In this document: piece by piece, positions 6,721 to 14,417 of the stretch
Numbering within the stretch: position 1 is the first letter of the stretch
How the letters are laid out: the number at the start of each line of letters is the position of its first letter
From: an uncultured Clostridium sp.
Lineage (GTDB): Bacteria; Bacillota; Clostridia; Lachnospirales; Lachnospiraceae
NCBI GenBank assembly: GCA_958442925.1
Contig: CAUCIO010000039.1
Location: 1-15,250, forward strand
Length of the DNA stretch: 15,250 nucleotides
Direction: 5' to 3'
Notes under the pieces: model-generated
Databases searched by the model: none
What the model saw: only the letters and a program-made list of their open reading frames with translations
What the model was told of the DNA's origin: nothing
Made by a program: the position numbers and the translations under genes

Positions 6721-6755
6721 AATGTCACCAGAATGCCACATTTCTTTTGTACAAT
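6721..6755 (+). promoter_or_regulatory. Candidate response-regulator box and promoter for the DUF4418-ABC operon
   Basis: AATGTCAC (6721-6728) and AATGCCAC (6732-6739) are 8-base direct repeats, 7 of 8 identical, with an 11-base period. This is the tandem arrangement recognised by OmpR/PhoB-type regulators. A -10-like TACAAT lies at 6750-6755. The corresponding -35 position (6727-6732) has no consensus and is covered by the repeats, as in activator-dependent promoters. The leader to ATG 6839 would be about 80 bases. Confidence 0.45.
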
Positions 6756-6838
6756 AAGTTCCGTCAGCTTCCGGAATCAAGCAGAAAACAGGACTGATTC
6801 AGGGCTGCTGCACTAAGGGAAAGGAAAGGAAAAAAACA

Positions 6839-7264
6839 ATGGAAAAGAAAACAAGTAAAAACAGTCTGATTCTGGCAGGAGCAGGAATGGTACATGCTGC
6901 TGCCCTGCTTCTTACAGTAAAAGTTATTGCACCGGTATGTACCGGAATGGTAGAGACAGCAGCAGGAAAAAAGATTCCCATGAAATGCCACTATACAAGT
7001 GCTGCATTAGTATTTCTGGCTGTGATTCTTCTGGTGAACGCAGTGATGTGTGCAGTCAGAAAGGAAATGACAGTATTTGGAGCCATTGCCGCAACAGCTT
7101 CTGTGCTGGCGATTCTGACACTGAATTCCTCTGTGGGAATCGGTATCTGCATGAACCCGGAAATGGCGTGTAACTTTACTGCACCGTTTGTAAAAGTGCT
7201 GGGAGCTGCCGGTGTGGTACTGGGCGTTATTGCTGTCTATTTAGGAGTAAAAGAGACAAAATAG
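6839..7264 (+). CDS. DUF4418-family membrane protein
   Basis: A 141-residue protein with about four predicted membrane helices (roughly 10-33, 54-73, 79-97, 117-136). It has Cys residues at 34, 50 (MKCHYT), 104 and 111 (CMNPEMAC) near membrane boundaries. The MKCHYT motif and size fit DUF4418, a family of unknown function found beside FtsX-type ABC transporters. Start ATG follows AAGGAAAGGA with 8 bases spacing. It is first in an operon with the permease (18-base gap) and ATPase, immediately after the two-component genes. The paired cysteines and His51 could bind metal or form disulfides. A role as accessory subunit of the transporter is inferred from position only. Confidence 0.75.
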   Translation: MEKKTSKNSLILAGAGMVHAAALLLTVKVIAPVCTGMVETAAGKKIPMKCHYTSAALVFLAVILLVNAVMCAVRKEMTVFGAIAATASVLAILTLNSSVGIGICMNPEMACNFTAPFVKVLGAAGVVLGVIAVYLGVKETK

Positions 7265-7282
7265 AAGATAAGAGGTTCAGCA

Positions 7283-8509
7283 ATGAAAAGCGATAGAAAA
7301 TTAAGCACTCTGAACATGGCGGTGCAGAATTTAAAGGCAAAGAAAGCCCGTACCGCGTTTATGATGTTCTTTGTCATTTTAATGTCAGCAACCGTATTTT
7401 TCAGTACGATTCTGATGAATAACCTGAAGCAGGGCATTAAAAGTACGACAGAGCGGGCCGGAGCCGATATGATTGTGATTCCGGACGAGGGAACCGAGGA
7501 CATCAGGGATTCCCTGTTTGCCGGTACCCCCTGTTCCATTTTCTTTGACAAGGAATGGAAGGAAGCCGTAGAGCAGGTAGAAGGTGTGGAGCGCGTCTCC
7601 GGCCAGCTGTATGTAGGAACCCTGTCTGCCTCCTGCTGTGATCTGCCAGTGCAGATGGTGGCCTTTGATCCGGAAACAGATTTTGTGGTTCAGCCCTGGC
7701 TGCAGAACCAGAATGCAGTGAAGCTTGAAAAGGGACAGGTTCTGGTAGGAAGCAGGGTAGAGGCTGAGCCTGGAGATATGATTCAGTTCTATTTGACAGA
7801 GTTTGAAGTAGCCGGAAAGCTGGAGCCGACGGGCATGGGCTATGACGGTTCCGTGTTCATGACCTTTGAGACACTTTACGAATTGAAAGATTCTGTCACA
7901 GCCCAGGCGACTCTGCCCATGGATGAGATTGAAAATAAGCTGTCCATGCTGATGGTAGATGTCAATGATGAGATTCGTGACGTGGATCTGATTCGATTAA
8001 GGCTGGAAGTGGCCAAGTGCGGTCCGGAAGGCCAGAAGATGTATGCAGGCACAACAGACGAGCTGTTAAGCGGAATTTCCGCCCAGGTGAAAAAGCTGGC
8101 CGGATATGGAAATGTGTTGATCTACATTTCACTGATTTCCACTGCCCTGGCTCTGATCAGTATTTTCGTCATTACCATCAATGAGAGAAGATATGAATTT
8201 GGAGTTCTGTACGCTCTGGGAGCAAAAAAGAGCCAGATGAGAAATATCATTTTATCAGAAGCGCTGATGATCAGCGGAATCGGCGGAGTAACAGGAACAC
8301 TCCTTACATACGGTGTGGTAGCTGCCTTTAAGGATGTCATCAGTGTGAAGCTGGATATACCTGTCCTGGATATGAGCCTGGCACAGACCATGCCGGTAGC
8401 AGCCATCTGCATTGGAATTGCCCTGTTTACGGGAATCATCGCAGCCGTATGCTCTGCCTACCAAATCAGCAAGGGCGAGGTATACCGCCTGCTCAGGGAG
8501 AATGAATAG
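7283..8509 (+). CDS. FtsX/MacB-type ABC transporter permease
   Basis: A 408-residue permease with the MacB layout: one N-terminal helix (~22-45), a large extracytoplasmic domain (~46-275) and three C-terminal helices (~277-299, ~322-350, ~368-395) forming the FtsX domain. GADMIVIP after TM1 and a double-Cys segment SASCCDLP (C118, C119) followed by AFDPETDFVVQPWL resemble permeases found in FTR1/P19-type iron-uptake clusters (for example Campylobacter Cj1661-Cj1662), from memory rather than alignment. MacB-type transporters work by mechanotransmission on extracytoplasmic partners, not classical import. The ATPase gene begins directly after the stop codon (TAG-ATG). Iron or another metal is a plausible but unproven link. 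Confidence 0.85.
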   Translation: MKSDRKLSTLNMAVQNLKAKKARTAFMMFFVILMSATVFFSTILMNNLKQGIKSTTERAGADMIVIPDEGTEDIRDSLFAGTPCSIFFDKEWKEAVEQVEGVERVSGQLYVGTLSASCCDLPVQMVAFDPETDFVVQPWLQNQNAVKLEKGQVLVGSRVEAEPGDMIQFYLTEFEVAGKLEPTGMGYDGSVFMTFETLYELKDSVTAQATLPMDEIENKLSMLMVDVNDEIRDVDLIRLRLEVAKCGPEGQKMYAGTTDELLSGISAQVKKLAGYGNVLIYISLISTALALISIFVITINERRYEFGVLYALGAKKSQMRNIILSEALMISGIGGVTGTLLTYGVVAAFKDVISVKLDIPVLDMSLAQTMPVAAICIGIALFTGIIAAVCSAYQISKGEVYRLLRENE

Positions 8510-9169
8510 ATGATAAAGGTTGAAAATTTAACAAAAAAATTTACCAGAAATGACAGAGATTTCGATGCAGTCAGAAATGTATCCCTGGAAGTGAAAAAGG
8601 GTGAATTTGCAGCGATAATCGGCCATTCAGGAAGCGGAAAGACAACCCTGTTCAATATGATCGCAGGCCTGATTGCCCCGCTCTCCGGAAAGATTTATAT
8701 TGACGGATCTGAAATTACAGCCATGTCGGAAAACGAAAAAGCCGTATTCCGGAACCAAAATATGGGCTATGTGCTTCAGGGGCAGAGTCTTTTAAATAAC
8801 TTTACGATTCTGGACAATATCTGTATGCCGGCCTACCTGTCTTCCAATGCGAAGGAATTCAGGGAGAGGGCTCTGGAGCTGCTGAAGCAGATTGGACTGG
8901 AGGAGTTTTCCAAGGAATACCCCTCCAATCTGTCAGGAGGAGAAATCAGAAGAGTGTCCATTGTACGGGCCATGCTGAATCAGCCTAAGGTCATACTGGC
9001 CGATGAGCCTACCAGCAACCTGGATCCGGAAAACTCACATAAGGTGATGCAGATGTTAAAGGACATCAGCGCACAGGGTACGACTGTCATCCTCAGTACC
9101 CATGAGCTGGAGTATTTAAGCTATGTGGACACTGTATTTAAAATGAATCAGGGAATGTTGGAGAAGTAG
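8510..9169 (+). CDS. ABC transporter ATP-binding protein, MacB/LolD-like
   Basis: A 219-residue ATPase that powers the upstream FtsX-type permease. Walker A is GHSGSGKTT (38-46), the Q-loop lies in VLQGQSLLNN, the signature is LSGGEIRRVSI, Walker B is VILADEPTSNLDP and the switch His is in STHELE. Size and the DEPTSNLD motif match the LolD/MacB/FtsE class. It starts with no gap after the permease stop, on a ribosome site inside the permease end (CAGGGAGAA). It is the last gene of the operon; a terminator follows within 10 bases. Confidence 0.93.
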   Translation: MIKVENLTKKFTRNDRDFDAVRNVSLEVKKGEFAAIIGHSGSGKTTLFNMIAGLIAPLSGKIYIDGSEITAMSENEKAVFRNQNMGYVLQGQSLLNNFTILDNICMPAYLSSNAKEFRERALELLKQIGLEEFSKEYPSNLSGGEIRRVSIVRAMLNQPKVILADEPTSNLDPENSHKVMQMLKDISAQGTTVILSTHELEYLSYVDTVFKMNQGMLEK

Positions 9170-9174
9170 GGGAG

Positions 9175-9208
9175 AAGCCCGGTGGAATTGTATCTGCCGG
9201 GCTTTTTT
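9175..9208 (+). terminator. Intrinsic terminator of the DUF4418-ABC operon
   Basis: AAGCCCGG (9175-9182) pairs perfectly with CCGGGCTT (9197-9204) around a 14-base loop, followed by TTTTTT. It cleanly separates the transporter operon from the helicase operon. Confidence 0.92.
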
Positions 9209-9251
9209 ATATAGGAAAGAGGGGGAAATGGTTTAGGAAGGCCAGTAAATG

Positions 9252-9260
9252 TGATATGAT
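9252..9260 (+). promoter_or_regulatory. Extended -10 promoter of the helicase-HNH operon
   Basis: TGATATGAT is an extended -10 element (TG-n-TATGAT). The expected -35 region (~9232-9237, TTTAGG) is weak, as is common for extended -10 promoters. Transcription would start near 9267, giving a leader of about 25 bases with GGAGG at 9276-9280. Confidence 0.5.
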
Positions 9261-9290
9261 AAAGGGAGATTATCTGGAGGAAAAAGCAGA

Positions 9291-12248
9291 ATGGAACAGG
9301 AAAAAATTCTTCAACTGCAGCAGGGCCTGACAACGGCCTTTATTAATCAGACGGTTTCATCCAATCTGGCTTATAAGCCGCAATTTATCTCGAATAACTA
9401 CAGGGAAGGCAGAAAGGTATTCTCATCCATTGAGAATGAGCTTTTATCTTGTGAAGAATTCTCCATCAGTGTGGCATTTATTACCATGGGAGGTATCACG
9501 CCTCTGCTCCAGACACTGAGAGAGCTGGAGTGCCGTGGGATTCCCGGACGAATTCTCACGACAGATTATCTGGTATTCAGCGATCCGAAGGCCCTTCGTA
9601 TCCTTGCCAACTTTAAAAATATTGAGCTGAAAATGTTCATGACAGAGAACGCAAAAGAAGGATTTCACACAAAAGGATATATTTTCAAGAAAAAAGAAAT
9701 ATATCGAATGATTGTGGGAAGTTCCAATATGACTCTCAGCGCTCTGACTAAAAACCGTGAATGGAACACCAAAATCGTATCGACCGACCAGGGAGAGTAT
9801 GCACAGAATCTGGTATCTGAGTTTGAGCAGCTCTGGAACGCAGAAGAGTCTCTGGCATTTGAACAGTTTATTGAGTCGTATACAAAGCTCTACACAAAAA
9901 ATAAGCTCATTAAAAAGCAAAGAGAAACGGCCAGACAGGAAGAGATCCCATCTTTAGAGATGTATCGTTTACAGCCGAACTCAATGCAGGTTGGTTTTAT
10001 TAACAATCTGCGTACCATACATGAAGCTGGTGAGGAAAGGGCACTTTTGATTTCTGCAACCGGAACGGGAAAAACATATGCTTCTGCCTTTGCAGCCAGA
10101 GAATTGGAATTTAAGAGAGTGCTCTTTCTGGTGCATCGCCACCAGATCGCAAAGCAGGCATTAAAATCATATCGCAAGGTATTTGGCGGACAGGCTTCTA
10201 TGGGAATGGTCACTGGAAACCGACAGGATTATGATGCAGATATTGTATTTGCCACGGTGCAGACACTTAGTAAGGACGAAACATTGCAGAGGTATCAAAA
10301 GGATACCTGGGATTTGATTATTATAGATGAAGCTCACCACAGCTCTGCTGGCAGCTATAAAAAAGTTATGGATTATTTTACACCGAAGCTTTGGCTGGGA
10401 ATGACGGCTACGCCGGACAAGCGTGACGATAATCTGGAGGGAAAAAATATTTATGAAATTTTTAACCACCAGATTGCATACGAGATTCGTCTGCAGGATG
10501 CTATGGAAGAGGACTTGCTCTGCCCGTTCCACTACTTCGGAATTACCGACTTAGAGGTGGTTTCAGATGAAGGAAAAACAGCAGAGGAGAAAGTGGAAGG
10601 CTTTCGTTATCTGACATCAGAGGAACGAGTTCACAATGTAATGAAACAGGCTGAGTTTTTCGGCTACAGCGGAGAGCGGGTAAAGGGACTGATCTTTTGC
10701 AGCCGGATTGATGAGGCAAGGGAACTATCCAGGAAATTTAATGAAAAGGGATGGAGAACTCTGGTACTGAGCGGCAGCGATTCAGAGGCAGCCAGGGCAG
10801 CAGCTATTGAGCGGCTGGCTGGCGATGAATCAGAGGATGCCCTGGATTACATTTTATCTGTCGATATTTTTTCAGAAGGTGTAGATGTACCGGAAATTAA
10901 TCAGGTGATTATGCTTCGTCCCACAGAGTCCCCCATTGTATTTATTCAACAGTTGGGCCGTGGACTCAGAAAGTCAGAAGAAAAAGAATATGTGGTGGTG
11001 ATTGATTTTATTGGAAATTATCGAAATAATTTTATGATTCCCATAGCACTTTCCGGTGACAGAACCTATAACAAGGATAATATCCGACGCTATGTGACAG
11101 AAGGAGGGCGTGTCATTCCTGGATCCAGCACCATTCACTTTGACGAGATTTCAAGAAAGCGGATTTTTCAGGCCATTGATAATGCCAATTTTAGTGACAC
11201 GAAATTAATTCGTGAAAATTACATCAATTTAAAAAATAAGTTGGGCCATATCCCAGCACTGGCAGATTTTGATAAATATGGAGAGATGGATGTACTCCGG
11301 ATTTTTGACAATAAGAACCTGGGATCTTATTATCAATTTCTCGTCAAATATGAAAAAGAATATACGATTCGTTTGTCGGAGGAGGAAGCAACGGTTATAG
11401 CGTTTGTTTCACAAAAATTGGCTAGTGGAAAACGAATCCATGAGCTGGAATTATTAAAACGATTACTGGGATATCATCATGGAATTATGAGAAGTTTGCA
11501 AACATCACTGCAGGAGAATTACAACTGCTCCATAGATGATAATTGCGCTGCGAACATTATAAATGTGATGACCAATCAATTTCCAACCAGTGCAGCAAAG
11601 AAAACATATGCCAATTGTGTATTTCTGGAACAGGAGGGAGACGATTACGGTATTTCAAAATCGTTTCAGGAAATGCTGAAAAATAAAGATTTTTTTCATA
11701 TGTTAAAAGAACTGATCGATTTTGGTATTGCACGCTATCAGACAAATTTCAGTATGCGGTATCAGGACACAGACTTAGTGCTGTATCAGAAATATACATA
11801 CGAAGATGCCTGCCATTTATTAAATTGGGAAAAAAATGAAGTACCGTTAAATATTGGCGGTTATAAATATGACAAAAAGACAAAAACATTTCCTGTGTTT
11901 ATCAATTACCATAAGCAGGAAGATATCAGTGATACTACAAAATATGAGGATCATTTTATCAACAATCAAAGACTGATTGCCATTTCAAAAAGTGGAAGGA
12001 GTCTTGATTCAGAGGATGTTCAAAATTTTCTAAAGGCAAGAGAGCGAGGGATCGCTGTCCATCTGTTTGTAAGAAAAAATAAGGATGATAAAATATCAAA
12101 AGAGTTCTATTACCTGGGGAAAATGAGTTCTACAGGCGCTGTAAAAGAATTTGTCATGCCCAATACAGACAAAACAGCAGTGGAAATTGAGTGGGCACTG
12201 GATACGCCAGTAAGAGAAGATATTTATGAATATATGATCAATGGATAA
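9291..12248 (+). CDS. HKD (PLD-like) nuclease - DEAH helicase - DUF3427 fusion protein
   Basis: A 985-residue nucleic-acid enzyme. The N-terminal ~200 residues are a PLD-like/HKD nuclease domain (HTKGYIF with H126 and K128, then VGSSNMTLSAL at 142-152). Then come a superfamily 2 helicase core with Walker A ATGTGKT (256-262), DEAH box 346-349 in IIIDEAHH, motif III GMTATP (~370) and motif VI QQLGRGLRKS (~551-560), and a C-terminal half of the DUF3427 type (YTYEDACHLLNWEKNE, VFINYHKQEDI, TKYEDHFINNQRL). This architecture corresponds to COG3886 plus COG1061 plus DUF3427 and is probably a DNA-translocating nuclease. The single HKD motif implies dimerisation, as in BfiI-type enzymes. Start: GGAGG 10 bases before ATG. 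It is the first gene of a four-gene unit (21-base gap to the NUDIX gene). The second half is clearly A/T-rich. Function in defence or repair is inferred. Confidence 0.9.
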   Translation: MEQEKILQLQQGLTTAFINQTVSSNLAYKPQFISNNYREGRKVFSSIENELLSCEEFSISVAFITMGGITPLLQTLRELECRGIPGRILTTDYLVFSDPKALRILANFKNIELKMFMTENAKEGFHTKGYIFKKKEIYRMIVGSSNMTLSALTKNREWNTKIVSTDQGEYAQNLVSEFEQLWNAEESLAFEQFIESYTKLYTKNKLIKKQRETARQEEIPSLEMYRLQPNSMQVGFINNLRTIHEAGEERALLISATGTGKTYASAFAARELEFKRVLFLVHRHQIAKQALKSYRKVFGGQASMGMVTGNRQDYDADIVFATVQTLSKDETLQRYQKDTWDLIIIDEAHHSSAGSYKKVMDYFTPKLWLGMTATPDKRDDNLEGKNIYEIFNHQIAYEIRLQDAMEEDLLCPFHYFGITDLEVVSDEGKTAEEKVEGFRYLTSEERVHNVMKQAEFFGYSGERVKGLIFCSRIDEARELSRKFNEKGWRTLVLSGSDSEAARAAAIERLAGDESEDALDYILSVDIFSEGVDVPEINQVIMLRPTESPIVFIQQLGRGLRKSEEKEYVVVIDFIGNYRNNFMIPIALSGDRTYNKDNIRRYVTEGGRVIPGSSTIHFDEISRKRIFQAIDNANFSDTKLIRENYINLKNKLGHIPALADFDKYGEMDVLRIFDNKNLGSYYQFLVKYEKEYTIRLSEEEATVIAFVSQKLASGKRIHELELLKRLLGYHHGIMRSLQTSLQENYNCSIDDNCAANIINVMTNQFPTSAAKKTYANCVFLEQEGDDYGISKSFQEMLKNKDFFHMLKELIDFGIARYQTNFSMRYQDTDLVLYQKYTYEDACHLLNWEKNEVPLNIGGYKYDKKTKTFPVFINYHKQEDISDTTKYEDHFINNQRLIAISKSGRSLDSEDVQNFLKARERGIAVHLFVRKNKDDKISKEFYYLGKMSSTGAVKEFVMPNTDKTAVEIEWALDTPVREDIYEYMING

Positions 12249-12269
12249 GAAAGAAGAACAGGAGAAACT

Positions 12270-12656
12270 ATGAAAACAATCAGAGTCGTAGCAGCTATTA
12301 TGATAGAGCAGGGAAAAGTATTTGCAACACAAAGAGGATATGGAGAATTTAAAGATGGATGGGAATTTCCAGGCGGAAAAATTGAACCAGAAGAAACACC
12401 AGAAGATGCAATTGTGCGCGAGATCAAAGAAGAATTAGATACCGAAGTTCAGGTAATAAAGCTGTTAGATACAGTAGAGTATGATTACCCTAATTTCCAT
12501 TTATCCATGGACTGCTTCATCTGTCACATTAAATCAGGAAACTTAGTTTTAAAGGAGCATGAAGCGGCAAAATGGCTGACCAAGGATACACTTTATAGCG
12601 TCGATTGGCTGCCAGCAGACAGAGGGCTGATTCCAATGGTGGAGGAGTATTTGTAG
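12270..12656 (+). CDS. MutT-like NUDIX (deoxy)nucleoside triphosphate pyrophosphohydrolase
   Basis: A 128-residue NUDIX enzyme that should hydrolyse (deoxy)nucleoside triphosphates to the monophosphate and pyrophosphate. The NUDIX box spans residues 36-58: G36, E42, then REIKEEL with R50, E51, E54 and E55, the metal-binding glutamates. WEFPGGKIEPEETPEDA is typical of MutT/NudG. The usual Gly after the EE pair is Asp57 here (EELDTEV), a change I have seen in related clostridial proteins. AGGAGA precedes ATG 12270. It sits 21 bases after the helicase stop, so it is cotranscribed. In this setting it may clean or destroy nucleotides during an anti-phage response rather than serve housekeeping sanitation. 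Confidence 0.9.
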   Translation: MKTIRVVAAIMIEQGKVFATQRGYGEFKDGWEFPGGKIEPEETPEDAIVREIKEELDTEVQVIKLLDTVEYDYPNFHLSMDCFICHIKSGNLVLKEHEAAKWLTKDTLYSVDWLPADRGLIPMVEEYL

Positions 12657-12681
12657 TTTTTTGCGAAGAGGATACCGTTTT

Positions 12682-13290
12682 ATGGGGAGTACAATAGAAT
12701 ATTACAATCAAAATGCGCAGAGCTTTGCAGATGGAACGGCAGCAGTGAATTTTACAGAGATTCAGAACGTGTTTCTGGAGCTGGTTCCAGAAGGCGGTTA
12801 TATTCTTGATTTTGGCTGCGGTTCTGGAAGAGATACAAAGTATTTTCTGGATCAGGGATACCAGGTAGAAGCAACCGATGGTTCCGAACCATTGTGCAAA
12901 CTAGCAAGCGAATATACCGGTATTTCAGTAAAACATATGTTGTTTGAAGAATTAGAAGAAATAGGAAAATATGATGGAATCTGGGCGTGTGCCTCGATCT
13001 TACATGCAAAAAAGAAGGAATTGCCAGATATTATTCGTAAAATGGGCCGGGCAGTAAAAACAGGTGGAATCATCTATACTTCATTTAAGTACGGGGAGTT
13101 TGAAGGAGAACGAAATGGAAGATATTTCACCGATCTGACAGAGGCCTCGGCGGCGGAATTGCTGGCAGGTATTCCAGAATTAAAAATCGAAAAGCAATGG
13201 ATTACAGGAGATGTAAGAACCGGCAGAGGAGAGGAAAGATGGCTAAATCTGATTTTCAGAAAGCAGAGTCCCAGCTTCAGATCGATGTAG
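12682..13290 (+). CDS. Class I SAM-dependent methyltransferase
   Basis: A 202-residue Rossmann-fold methyltransferase. SAM-binding motif I is ILDFGCGSGRD (D43, G45, G47, G49), followed by the acidic strand end EATDGSEP and a motif-IV-like region YDGIWACASILHAKK. The pattern is that of small-molecule or TehB-like methyltransferases. The NPPY/DPPY motif of adenine-N6 DNA methylases and the PC motif of cytosine-5 enzymes are both absent, so it is probably not a classical modification methylase. I chose ATG 12682 (GAAGAGGA 10 bases upstream, natural start GSTIEYYNQNAQSF); the upstream TTG 12661 overlaps that site. The last 17 codons overlap the HNH gene (52 bases), so the two are translationally tied. 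Substrate unknown. Confidence 0.85.
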   Translation: MGSTIEYYNQNAQSFADGTAAVNFTEIQNVFLELVPEGGYILDFGCGSGRDTKYFLDQGYQVEATDGSEPLCKLASEYTGISVKHMLFEELEEIGKYDGIWACASILHAKKKELPDIIRKMGRAVKTGGIIYTSFKYGEFEGERNGRYFTDLTEASAAELLAGIPELKIEKQWITGDVRTGRGEERWLNLIFRKQSPSFRSM

Positions 13291-14417
13291 AGTATTACAA
13301 TACACTGGATATTGCGGGATTTTCAAGAATGCTGAAGGATCCGTCCTACTGTTATAAATTTTATTGGCTGGAAGCTATTGTGAAGCTGATTTCAGAGGAC
13401 AGGAATGAGGCTTCCTATGATGAAATTATTAATGAGATGATTTCCAATGCCTGGTATTCTGTGCTGGAATTCCATGTGCATCTCAGCGGTATTTGGGGAG
13501 ACGGAGAAATAAAAGACAGCCTGGAAAAGGCAGTATTGAAATTATATAAACTAAGCGAGCTGCCAGCTAACGCATCAAAGGTGGAAATCAAAAATAAAAT
13601 TGCAGAATTTGACAAAGAGCTGCATGAAGAGAAGATGGTACTGACAAAAAATGTGCCCTATAAAGCCTTGTCCGGATTTGCCAATCGATGTTCCGAGTAC
13701 ATTGATTTAAACAGCAGCGCCGGCAGAATGATAGCCTACTACAATAGAATCAACAGTACCGGGATGCTGCTTCCATATATCTTTGGCAGTCAAAAAGGAC
13801 TGGAGAGGAAAATCATTTTTCAGGAAGCATGGATTCAGATGATTCAGGATCAGATGACTGCCATTTTAGGGTGGATTCAGTATGAAAAGGTACGATGGCT
13901 GCAGAACAATAACCCAGAAGTTCCGGGCCTTGTATATAAGATGATGCCGTTAGATGATAAAATGAGGAAACTTACTCATGTCCGCAGGCTGTGGGAGGGA
14001 ATCCTGGATACAACCAGTATTACAGACGTGTTTAAGGATGAACCAATTAAAAAAGAATCCTACGATGTAGACCATTTCATTCCATGGTCATTTGTTATGA
14101 ACGATGAACTGTGGAATTTAATGCCAATGGATTCCTCTCTGAATTCATCAAAAAGTAATCGTCTGCCGCAGTGGGACAGATTCTTTGCGCGTTTTGCTGA
14201 AAACCAATACATTATGTATGAACTGATTCACGGGAAAGCAGGAATAAGAAAGCTATATGGAGCCTGTTACCGCGATAACCTTCATTCTATCTGGGCCAGC
14301 CAGGAGTTATACCGGAAAGGGAACAGGAGAGAAGAGTTTTTCAGCATATTAGAGAAAAATATGCGCCCGGTTTATGATTCCGCCAGAAGGCAGGGATATG
14401 AGGTCTGGAGGATGTAG
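13239..14417 (+). CDS. HNH endonuclease-domain protein with Cas9-like HNH spacing
   Basis: A 392-residue protein starting at ATG 13239 after a strong site (GGAGAGGAAAG); the upstream start 13197 has none. The N-terminal ~270 residues carry no domain I can name, but the segment MLKDPSYCYKFYWLEAIVKL resembles the start of other HNH proteins found beside helicase or restriction genes. The HNH motif follows: YDVDHFIPWSF (D278, H279), NLMP (N293), N302, K305 and N307 in NSSKSNRLP. Relative to the His, the Asn residues at +14 and +23 and the Lys at +26 match H840, N854, N863 and K866 of S. pyogenes Cas9, so an HNN-type, metal-dependent DNA nickase or nuclease is likely. There is no RuvC domain or CRISPR array. 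It is the last gene of the four-gene unit, overlapping the methyltransferase gene. Confidence 0.85.
   Translation: MAKSDFQKAESQLQIDVEYYNTLDIAGFSRMLKDPSYCYKFYWLEAIVKLISEDRNEASYDEIINEMISNAWYSVLEFHVHLSGIWGDGEIKDSLEKAVLKLYKLSELPANASKVEIKNKIAEFDKELHEEKMVLTKNVPYKALSGFANRCSEYIDLNSSAGRMIAYYNRINSTGMLLPYIFGSQKGLERKIIFQEAWIQMIQDQMTAILGWIQYEKVRWLQNNNPEVPGLVYKMMPLDDKMRKLTHVRRLWEGILDTTSITDVFKDEPIKKESYDVDHFIPWSFVMNDELWNLMPMDSSLNSSKSNRLPQWDRFFARFAENQYIMYELIHGKAGIRKLYGACYRDNLHSIWASQELYRKGNRREEFFSILEKNMRPVYDSARRQGYEVWRM

Noticed and set aside
9444..9920. Long minus-strand ORF (158 codons) inside the helicase gene
   Set aside because: It is a shadow of the well-supported + strand helicase frame; it has no family motif and no upstream site.
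12661..12682. TTG 12661 as methyltransferase start
   Set aside because: It would include the likely ribosome site as coding sequence, and the conserved-looking N-terminus begins at ATG 12682.
13239..14417. HNH protein as a Cas9 or IscB
   Set aside because: No RuvC motifs, no bridge helix, no CRISPR or guide-RNA features nearby; only the HNH motif is alike.
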